Part shown: in pieces, positions 13,761-19,717 of the stretch
Numbering within the stretch: position 1 is the first letter of the stretch
Layout of the letters: each line of letters begins with the position of its first letter
Assembly: GCA_045636385.1 (NCBI GenBank)
Contig: JAZTXK010000063.1
Coordinates: 1-20,959 of the forward strand
Reading direction: 5' to 3'
Source of the DNA: CAG-390 sp045636385
GTDB taxonomy: Bacteria > Bacillota > Clostridia > Oscillospirales > CAG-272
DNA: 20,959 bases
The notes under the pieces: model-generated
What the model saw: only the letters and a program-made list of their open reading frames with translations
Databases searched by the model: none
Told to the model about the DNA's origin: nothing
Made by a program: the position numbers and the translations under genes

Positions 13761-14987
13761 ATGACTGCTCAAGATAAATCGATAGTAAGAGAGCTTGCAA
13801 AGCGATATATGGAGCTGGTCTGCAGCGAAAAGCAGGAGAAAATGGTTCGCCGTTTCAGGGATACCAATGATCTGAAGCAGGGAAGACCTCCGGTCATTCT
13901 CGATGAGATCCCGTGGTATCAGATGAACTCGGGCGGCGAGCTTACCTGTGTATGTGAGGACAAGGATGCGCGAAATACCGAGCTCTATTTCAGAAAAGCC
14001 ATCTACTATATGGAGCATTTCAAAGCAGATAATCTTTATGAGCCCGTATTCCGCCTGAAGCGCGCTGTTGAATCAACCGGCATAGGGCTTGAACCCGTAA
14101 CAGCGGATATTAAACGTACTGACGAGATTAACAATATCGTTTCCCGCGAATTTAAGGACGTCCTTGAAGACGAGTCTGCTCTCCAAAAGCTGCACGACCC
14201 CGTTCTTACGCTTCGCCCCGACAAGGACGCCGCAAGAATGGAGCTTTATACCGATCTGCTTGGCGATGCGATCCCGGTCAAGCTTTATGGCTACACCTAC
14301 TTTTACTTCGCACCGTGGGATAAGATCACGCGCCTGCGCGGAGTTGAGCCGATTTTGATGGATATGTACGATCGCCCCGAATACTTGCATGAGATCATTA
14401 AAAAATACGTTTCCGCAGCCCACGCAGAGCTTGATTTCGTAGAAAAGAATCTCGACGTTTGCCCGACTCCGTCGCTTCATTGCACACCCGGAGAAGTATC
14501 CGGCTTGGCCGGGGAAGGCTTAAAGGCAACGTGGTGTCGCAGTATGGCGCAGACCTTTGGCGTCATCTCGCCCGCAATGTTCGAGGAATTCGAAATCAAT
14601 TATCTGTTTTCCGTTGCAGAGAGGTTTACCTATACATACTACGGCTGTTGCGAACCGCTTGACGATAAAATCGGCGTGCTTAAAAAGATACCCAATCTGC
14701 GCAAGATCGGCTGCTCGCCTTGGGCAAACGTTGAAAAATGCGCCGCACAGATCGGCGGTGATTACGTTTTGTCAAGGAAACCGAATCCCGCGCACGTTGC
14801 GATCAGCACCGATCCCGACCTCATCAGGCGAGAGACTGAAGAGACAGTCAAAGCATGCATAAAATACGGCTGCCCATACGACATCGTGCTCAAGGATATC
14901 AGCACCGTTTCCGGCAGACCCGAAAATCTGATCGTCTGGGCACAAACGGTAAGCGACGTGCTCGACAAATATTACGATAGCGTCTGA
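13761..14987 (+). CDS. UroD-superfamily protein, candidate corrinoid methyltransferase I (divergent)
   Basis: A 408-aa protein of the uroporphyrinogen-decarboxylase superfamily, in a long divergent branch. Features are an extra N-terminal ~100 residues, RGVEPILMDMYDRPEYLHEI (193-212), SLHCTPG (H240, C241), and YTYYGCCEPLDD (291-302) where MtaA-type enzymes carry HxC. PHxG-type haem residues are not evident, and the setting is a corrinoid operon, so a methyl-transfer role is favoured over haem synthesis. Candidate metal ligands are C296, C297, E298 and later cysteines (C318, C327), but this is inference. GGAAGG precedes the ATG, 33 bp after the corrinoid gene. It may use a substrate different from the next gene. 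Confidence 0.78.
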   Translation: MTAQDKSIVRELAKRYMELVCSEKQEKMVRRFRDTNDLKQGRPPVILDEIPWYQMNSGGELTCVCEDKDARNTELYFRKAIYYMEHFKADNLYEPVFRLKRAVESTGIGLEPVTADIKRTDEINNIVSREFKDVLEDESALQKLHDPVLTLRPDKDAARMELYTDLLGDAIPVKLYGYTYFYFAPWDKITRLRGVEPILMDMYDRPEYLHEIIKKYVSAAHAELDFVEKNLDVCPTPSLHCTPGEVSGLAGEGLKATWCRSMAQTFGVISPAMFEEFEINYLFSVAERFTYTYYGCCEPLDDKIGVLKKIPNLRKIGCSPWANVEKCAAQIGGDYVLSRKPNPAHVAISTDPDLIRRETEETVKACIKYGCPYDIVLKDISTVSGRPENLIVWAQTVSDVLDKYYDSV

Positions 14988-15000
14988 AAGGGATAACAAT

Positions 15001-16122
15001 ATGACAACACGCGAACGTTGTATGAATATCCTTCATTATAAGGGCACCGACAGAATCCCGGCGGTTCATTTCGGCTATTGGCGCGAGCTTCTTGACGAGT
15101 GGGCTCTGCAAGGACATATCACTCCCGAAATGGCAAAAGCCGCTGTTCGTGACAACTCTCCCGAACAGCGAGAGCTTGATAAGATCATCGGTTGGGATTG
15201 CAACTGGTACAACACCGTCGGAACAAACAACCACCTGTTTCCTCGCTTTAAGCGTGAAGTGCTTGAAACCTTTTCCGACGGCACGCAGAGAGTCTTGACT
15301 CCCAACGGTGTTATTGAGCGCGTCAAGCCGGGTGTTGTTTCGATCCCGTCCGAGGATGATTATCTTCTCAAGGACCGTGAGGCTTTTGAAACTCTTTTCA
15401 AACCGAAAATGCAATACTCACCGGAAAGAGTCAACACCGAGGCTTTAAAGAAATTTAACGAAACCCGCGCAACCGATATTCCGATAGGAATCCACGTCGG
15501 CAGCGTTATGGGACACATAAGAGATATAACTACTGTAATGGGTATGAGCTATCTCATCTATGATGAAGATGAGGAGCTATTCGCCGATTTAGTTGATACC
15601 TATGCCGAGATGCAGTATAAATGCGTCGAGGCGGCACTTGCCACGGGCGCGCAGTTTGATTTCGGTCACTATTGGGAGGATATCTGCTACAAGAGCGGTC
15701 CTCTCCTTTCTCCCGACCTCTTTGATGAGCTCTGCCGCAAGCACTATAAAAAGCGTAATGATCTCTTACATAAGCACGGCATCGACATCATCTCCCTCGA
15801 CTGCGATGGCGTGACCGAAAAGCTTATCCCAACTTGGCTTGAAACGGGCGTAAACGTCCTTTTCCCGATCGAAATCGGAACTTGGGGCGATCAGTTCGAG
15901 CCCGCGCGCAAGAAATACGGCAAGGAGATCCTCGGAGTCGGCGGTATGGATAAGACCGCGTTCCGCAAGGATAAGCAGGCTGTCGACGTTGAGATCGAAC
16001 GCATCAAGCGTCTGTTTGACCTCGGCGGATTCATCCCCTGTCCCGATCACCGCCTGATGCCCGGCTCGAAATTTGAGCTCGTTCAGTATTACGCTGAAGA
16101 GATCAAGAATATCCGAATTTAA
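15001..16122 (+). CDS. UroD-superfamily protein, candidate corrinoid methyltransferase I (O-demethylase type)
   Basis: A 373-aa TIM-barrel protein of the UroD family. It begins TTRERCMNILHYKGTDRIP, the usual opening of UroD-like methyltransferases, and continues with FGHYWEDICYKSGPLLSP (221-238), SLDCDG (265-270), GVNVLFPIE (283-291) and IPCPDHRLMP (345-354). This pattern matches the family to which the methyltransferase I enzymes of bacterial aryl-methyl-ether O-demethylation systems belong. It is not the haem enzyme. Possible metal or substrate residues are D267, C268, E291, C347 and H350. It starts 13 bp after the previous gene with AAAGGG as a weak ribosome site. Substrate unknown; a methoxylated or methylated compound is the reasonable guess. 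Confidence 0.83.
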   Translation: MTTRERCMNILHYKGTDRIPAVHFGYWRELLDEWALQGHITPEMAKAAVRDNSPEQRELDKIIGWDCNWYNTVGTNNHLFPRFKREVLETFSDGTQRVLTPNGVIERVKPGVVSIPSEDDYLLKDREAFETLFKPKMQYSPERVNTEALKKFNETRATDIPIGIHVGSVMGHIRDITTVMGMSYLIYDEDEELFADLVDTYAEMQYKCVEAALATGAQFDFGHYWEDICYKSGPLLSPDLFDELCRKHYKKRNDLLHKHGIDIISLDCDGVTEKLIPTWLETGVNVLFPIEIGTWGDQFEPARKKYGKEILGVGGMDKTAFRKDKQAVDVEIERIKRLFDLGGFIPCPDHRLMPGSKFELVQYYAEEIKNIRI

Positions 16123-16139
16123 TTTCAGAGGATTTCGAT

Positions 16140-17153
16140 ATGAATTACAATATGAAAGAATGGATCGCGTCGCTTAAAGGCACGGGCGCAAAAAATCCCA
16201 TTCCTATACTCTCCTTTCCCTGCGTCAGTCTGCTCGGCGTTACCGTCCGCGAGCTGATCTCCGATAGCGAGCTTCAGGCAAGGGGAATGAAGGCGGTAGC
16301 AGACAAAACTCCTTCCGCCGCATCTGTCAGCTTTATGGATCTTTCCCTCGAGGCTGAATGCTTTGGTGCGAATATCGTAGTTTCCGACGAGGAGGTTCCG
16401 ACAGTTAAGGGAAGAATCGTCAACGATATGGACGAAGCCGAGGCACTCGCTGTTCCTTCTGTCGGAAGTGGCAGAACTCAGATATATCTTGATGCTATCA
16501 AGAAGGCATCCTCGGAGATAACCGACCGCCCCGTGCTCGCGGGTATGATCGGCCCGTTCTCCCTCGCGGCTCGTCTGCTTGACGTGACCGAGATAATGAT
16601 GGATTGCTACGATGATCCCGATATGGTACATCTCGTGCTTGAAAAGGTCACCGAATTCCTTTGTGACTACGCCAAGGCATACAAGGCAGCGGGCGCAAAC
16701 GGAATCGTTATGGCAGAGCCTGTAGCAGGTCTGCTCTCCCCGATGCTCGAGGAAGAATTCGGTTCGCCGTATGTCAAGAAGATAGTCGACGCGGTTCAGA
16801 CCGACGATTTCGCGGTTATTTACCATAACTGCGGCGACAACGTCCCCAAAATGCTCGATTCGATCCTGACTACGGGCTGTGCCGCTTACCATTTCGGCAA
16901 CTCGGTGGATATGGAAAAGGATATTATTCCGAAGGTTCCCGCCGATACCGTGGTAATGGGTAATATTGATCCTGCGGGAACGCTTCGTCTCGGAAATCCC
17001 GAAAAGGTACGATCGGAAACACTCGCACTTCTTGAAAAATGCTCGAAGTACCCGAATTTCGTCCTCTCAACCGGCTGTGACGTCCCGCCCATGACTCCGT
17101 GGGAGAACATCGACGCATTCTTTGCGGCAAGTAATGAATATTATGGAAAATAA
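16140..17153 (+). CDS. MtaA/CmuA-family methylcorrinoid methyltransferase
   Basis: A 337-aa member of the MtaA branch of the UroD superfamily. The zinc motif is complete: H229 and C231 in YHNCGD, and C313 in STGCDVPP, the HxC...C pattern that in MtaA binds Zn and activates the thiol of coenzyme M. GMIGPFSLAARL (135-146) and GNIDPAGTL (274-282) are further family blocks. Methanogen MtaA methylates coenzyme M; bacteria usually lack that cofactor, so the thiol or other acceptor here is unknown. GAGGA precedes the ATG. The gene overlaps the DUF2284 gene by 11 bp. Confidence 0.88.
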   Translation: MNYNMKEWIASLKGTGAKNPIPILSFPCVSLLGVTVRELISDSELQARGMKAVADKTPSAASVSFMDLSLEAECFGANIVVSDEEVPTVKGRIVNDMDEAEALAVPSVGSGRTQIYLDAIKKASSEITDRPVLAGMIGPFSLAARLLDVTEIMMDCYDDPDMVHLVLEKVTEFLCDYAKAYKAAGANGIVMAEPVAGLLSPMLEEEFGSPYVKKIVDAVQTDDFAVIYHNCGDNVPKMLDSILTTGCAAYHFGNSVDMEKDIIPKVPADTVVMGNIDPAGTLRLGNPEKVRSETLALLEKCSKYPNFVLSTGCDVPPMTPWENIDAFFAASNEYYGK

Positions 17154-17697
17154 GATTATTATTGATAAGGCGCTTGAGCTTGGCGCTAACAAAGCAAACG
17201 TTATCCGCACAAGCGAGATAAAGACCGATCGCGTATTTCGTGACATCTGTCTGTCAAACAGCTGCGGAATGTGCGGAAAGTGCTATATGTGCCCGCCCGA
17301 CGTAGGTGATATCGAAGACCTTATGGCGCAGATCACGGAATATGATTATGCGCTCGTTTACCAAACGGTATCACAGCTTGAGGATAGCTTTGATATTGAA
17401 GGAATGGCAGAGGCGAAAAATAACTTCCGCCCGATATCGCAAAAGCTTCGTTCCGTCTTTCGTGATATAGGCATAGAAAACGCCTTGCACCTCGGTGTCG
17501 GAGCTTGCGGCGTTTGCAAGGTGTGCGCAAAGCGCACGGGTGAGCCCTGCCGTTTCCCCGACCTCGCGATGGCGTCGCTTGAATCATACGGTATAAACGT
17601 AAACGAGCTTGCGAAATCTGCGGGTATGAAGTACATAAACGGTCAGAATACCGTCACCTATTTCGGCGCGGTACTGTTCACGCCCGACGGAGAGTGA
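17143..17697 (+). CDS. DUF2284 cysteine-rich predicted metal-binding protein
   Basis: A 184-aa cytoplasmic protein with two cysteine clusters: C36, C41, C44, C47, C50 (CGMCGKCYMCPP) and C122, C125, C128, C136 (CGVCKVCAKRTGEPC). The spacing suggests Fe-S centres, giving a likely electron-transfer role. DUF2284 proteins are often found next to corrinoid methyltransferase and activator genes. The start is uncertain: ATG at 17143 (MENKIII) is preferred, but ATG at 17134 is in frame. No clear Shine-Dalgarno is seen, so translation is probably coupled to the overlapping mtaA-like gene. The RACo-like gene begins one base after its stop, supporting a joint function in reductive activation of cobalt. 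Confidence 0.85.
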   Translation: MENKIIIDKALELGANKANVIRTSEIKTDRVFRDICLSNSCGMCGKCYMCPPDVGDIEDLMAQITEYDYALVYQTVSQLEDSFDIEGMAEAKNNFRPISQKLRSVFRDIGIENALHLGVGACGVCKVCAKRTGEPCRFPDLAMASLESYGINVNELAKSAGMKYINGQNTVTYFGAVLFTPDGE

Positions 17698-17698
17698 A

Positions 17699-19090
17699 AT
17701 GAATAAGCAGTTTAAGGTTATAATAAACGGAAAGACCGTACTTGCTCCCGCAGGTACGGTCCTCTCGGATTTACTTGATATTGAAAAGCCCTGCGGCGGC
17801 AGAGGCACCTGCGGCAAATGTAAGGTCAAGGTCTGCGGCGAGGAAAAGCTTGCGTGCAGATATATTATCGACTCGGATATTGAGGTCGAAACCTATGCTA
17901 AAAGCGAAATAGTATCCGAAAGCGGCATCACCGAAAGCGGCGAGCTTTCGGGTAGGCTATGCTATGCCCTCGACATAGGAACGACTACTCTTGCTCTCGC
18001 CCTCGTTTCGCTTGACGCGAAAGAGACGGTAAAGGTCTTAACGGCTACCAACCCCCAAAGAGCCTACGGAGCCGACGTCATAACGCGCATCGATTATTGC
18101 CAAAAGAACTCGGTAAAAGAGCTTCAAACGGTACTTATAAACGAAATCAACCGAATGATTGCGGAATTTAACGTTGGAGACGTTGATAAGCTTTTCGTTT
18201 CCGCAAACGTCACGATGCTTCACACGCTGTTCGGCATCGATCCGTCATCCATAGGCGTCGCGCCGTACACCCCCGTATTTCTTGAAAGTAAAACTGAGCA
18301 GGCAGAGTCGATCGGTCTTTGCGGCGTGAAAACAGTGATCTCGCTCCCGTCTGTGGCATCCTTCGTCGGCGCGGATATCGTCGCGGGGCTTGGACTCGTG
18401 GGCGCGCCCGAGGAAGGGAAGTACGATCTTCTCGTCGACCTCGGAACAAATGCGGAGGTCGTTTTGTTCTCGAATAAATCGGGAGTTGCCACCGCCGCTG
18501 CCGCAGGACCCTGCTTTGAGGGCGCGAACATCAGCTGCGGAATGAGCGCAACGAAGGGCGCGGTCTATTCGTTCCGCCTCGACTACGGCAACGCAACCTA
18601 TCAGACGATTGCAGACGAAAAAGCCGTCGGCATTTGCGGCACAGGTCTGATCGACATAATCACCGAGCTCCTTCGCAACGAAATCATTGACGAAACGGGC
18701 TATATGGACGACGATTACGAGATTGCCGACGGAGTCTACCTCTCAACCGATGACGTAAGACAGTATCAGCTTGCCAAATCCGCAGTCTGCTCCGCGATAC
18801 TCTCGCTGATGAAAACCGAGGGCGTCACCTTTGATGATATTTCTCATATGTATATCTCGGGCGGATTTTCAAGCAAGATCAACATACAGAACGCCGTAAA
18901 CAGCGGCCTCCTCCCGCGCGAGCTTGCGGGTAAAACCGTCGCGCTGAATAACAGCAGTCTGCAAGGAACCGTCAAATACGCGCTTGAACAGAGTGACCTC
19001 GCCGGCTTGACGGAAATAATAAAGTACGTAGACCTTTCATCGAACGCATATTTTACCGAGCTGTTTGTGGAGAATATGATGTTTGAGTAA
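17699..19090 (+). CDS. RACo-like reductive activator of corrinoid proteins (compact form)
   Basis: A 463-aa protein. The N-terminus is a plant-type [2Fe-2S] ferredoxin domain with C32, C38, C41 and C53 (CGGRGTCGKC, then LAC). From ~88 it is an ASKHA (acetate/sugar kinase/Hsp70/actin) ATPase domain with the phosphate loop LDIGTTT (91-97), VDLGTNAEVVLF (second phosphate region) and SGGFSSKINIQNAV (adenosine region). RACo uses ATP and an electron to reduce inactive Co(II) to Co(I). Characterised RACo/RamA proteins are roughly 600 residues or more, with linker and middle domains between ferredoxin and ASKHA parts; here they are nearly absent. GGAGAG precedes the ATG. Last gene of the corrinoid operon; DUF2284 immediately upstream may supply electrons. 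Confidence 0.88.
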   Translation: MNKQFKVIINGKTVLAPAGTVLSDLLDIEKPCGGRGTCGKCKVKVCGEEKLACRYIIDSDIEVETYAKSEIVSESGITESGELSGRLCYALDIGTTTLALALVSLDAKETVKVLTATNPQRAYGADVITRIDYCQKNSVKELQTVLINEINRMIAEFNVGDVDKLFVSANVTMLHTLFGIDPSSIGVAPYTPVFLESKTEQAESIGLCGVKTVISLPSVASFVGADIVAGLGLVGAPEEGKYDLLVDLGTNAEVVLFSNKSGVATAAAAGPCFEGANISCGMSATKGAVYSFRLDYGNATYQTIADEKAVGICGTGLIDIITELLRNEIIDETGYMDDDYEIADGVYLSTDDVRQYQLAKSAVCSAILSLMKTEGVTFDDISHMYISGGFSSKINIQNAVNSGLLPRELAGKTVALNNSSLQGTVKYALEQSDLAGLTEIIKYVDLSSNAYFTELFVENMMFE

Positions 19091-19098
19091 AATTTGCC

Positions 19099-19307
19099 GG
19101 GGATTCTGAACCCACAGTTCGCGCGTAATGCACAGCTAACGTATAGTTGGGCGGTAGCGCGAACTTATGCATAATCGCGATGAAGTTTGTGTTCCTTGAT
19201 AGGAAAAGATATGCGATTATGCAAGGGTTCGAATCAATAATGCGTAATGCTCCACTAAAATAACAGACCCACCGCGAGCGGTGGGTCTGTTATTTTGGTG
19301 GAGCATA
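19099..19307. repeat. Tandem tRNA-like structured repeat, copy A (209 bp)
   Basis: Copy A aligns with copy B (19308-19514) at a fixed offset of 209 bp, without gaps until about 19238. The segment 19108-19165 (58 nt) is identical in both copies. It starts with a degraded T-arm (GGGGATTCTGAACCC). Then come inverted repeat 1, AGTTCGCGC/GCGCGAACT (116-124 and 157-165 after 19000), and inverted repeat 2, GCATAATCGC/GCGATTATGC (169-178 and 213-222), with an internal TTCCT/AGGAA stem. Next is a T-loop-like GGGTTCGAATC (225-235), then ATGCTCCAC (247-255), then a long hairpin. No ORF is credible. It follows the RACo gene by 8 bp, and its hairpin may terminate that operon. Confidence 0.8.
19247..19306. 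terminator. 28-bp hairpin A including tRNA acceptor sequence
   Basis: Left arm 19247-19274 pairs with right arm 19279-19306 over 28 positions, with one T.G pair, around a CGAG loop. The inner 18 bp (AAAATAACAG... to ...CTGTTATTTT) is terminator-like on both strands. The outer part is ATGCTCCAC/GTGGAGCAT, the acceptor 3' strand of the nearby tRNA-Ala and its mirror image. It is a plausible terminator for the corrinoid operon from the left. Confidence 0.7.
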
Positions 19308-19514
19308 GGGGATCCAGAACCCACAGTTCGCGCGTAATGCACAGCTAACGTATAGTTGGGCGGTAGCGCGAACTCCTGCATAATCGCGGTTAGATTTGTA
19401 CTCCTATATACAAAAATATATGCGATTATGCGGGGGTTCGAATCAATATTGTAAGTACCCACCAAAAGAATGAGGACGGCACAAGTGCCGTCCTCATTCT
19501 TTTGGTGGAGCATA
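19308..19514. repeat. Tandem tRNA-like structured repeat, copy B
   Basis: Same order of elements as copy A: degraded T-arm (GGGGATCCAGAACCC), inverted repeat 1 (19325-19333 with 19366-19374), inverted repeat 2 (19378-19387 with 19422-19431, extended to 13 bp by C/C/T opposite G/G/G), a TATAT/ATATA inner stem, T-loop-like GGGTTCGAATC (19434-19444), CCACCA (19459-19464) and a hairpin. The loops and terminator cores differ from copy A while pairing is kept. Its right end runs into the 3' end of the intact tRNA-Ala gene, with GGTGGAGCATAGGGGAT shared at 19297-19313 and 19504-19520. Confidence 0.8.
19459..19508 (-). terminator. 24-bp hairpin B, terminator of tRNA-Ala
   Basis: 19459-19482 pairs perfectly with 19485-19508, leaving a 2-nt centre. 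On the minus strand this directly follows the tRNA body and has an A-rich ascending arm and a TTCTTTT descending end, so it probably ends tRNA-Ala transcription. The base of the stem includes the tRNA's own 3' CCACC. Confidence 0.75.
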
Positions 19515-19578
19515 GGGGATTCGAACCCCTGACCCCAACACTGCCAGTGTTGTGCGCTCCCAACTGCGCTAATGCCCC
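19503..19578 (-). tRNA. tRNA-Ala (anticodon GGC)
   Basis: A complete 76-nt cloverleaf. Acceptor GGGGCAT/ATGCTCC contains the alanine identity pair G3.U70. T8-A9 is followed by D stem GCGC/GCGC with loop AGTTGGGA. The anticodon stem is CAACA/TGTTG with loop CTGGCAG (anticodon GGC, T33 present), then variable loop GGGTC, T arm AGGGG/CCCCT with loop TTCGAAT, A73 and an encoded CCA. It reads GCC/GCU alanine codons. It has its own promoter upstream and a hairpin terminator that begins inside its 3' end. Confidence 0.97.
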
Positions 19579-19589
19579 TTGCGTTTTTT

Positions 19590-19618
19590 ATTATATCATA
19601 CAGAGTGATTGAATGCAA
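19590..19618 (-). promoter_or_regulatory. Promoter of tRNA-Ala
   Basis: Minus strand: TTGCAT (19613-19618), 17-bp spacer, TATAAT (19590-19595), 11 bp before the mature tRNA 5' end. It diverges from the glnA promoter. Confidence 0.8.
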
Positions 19619-19659
19619 TACTTTTTTACAAAAAAATCCCTCAAATTAACGCTGAACTC

Positions 19660-19688
19660 TTGATTTTTTTCCGATTTTGTAGTATTAT
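19660..19688 (+). promoter_or_regulatory. Promoter of glnA
   Basis: TTGATT (19660-19665), 17-bp spacer, TATTAT (19683-19688), with CGGAGG at 19705-19710 as ribosome site. No GlnR-type operator (TGTNA-N7-TNACA) is visible nearby. Confidence 0.65.
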
Positions 19689-19717
19689 ATTATCATCAAA
19701 AATACGGAGGCACAAAA

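Noticed and set aside
13104..14018. Minus-strand 304-aa open frame opposite the corrinoid gene
   Set aside because: It crosses two real plus-strand genes, including the conserved GDLHDIG motif, and has no family character.
13761..17153. Haem biosynthesis hemE cluster
   Set aside because: Three UroD-like genes sit between a corrinoid protein and a corrinoid activator, and the third has the MtaA zinc motif; no other haem genes are present.
19099..19514. CRISPR array or integron attC sites
   Set aside because: Only two units with a 209-bp period and no short regular spacers; GTTGGGC resembles an attC R' box but the AGCTAAC partner is 5 nt away and off-consensus.
19217..19618. Minus-strand 133-aa open frame across the repeats and tRNA
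   Set aside because: It is the conceptual translation of the tRNA-Ala gene, two hairpins and part of the repeats; no ribosome site and no protein-like pattern.
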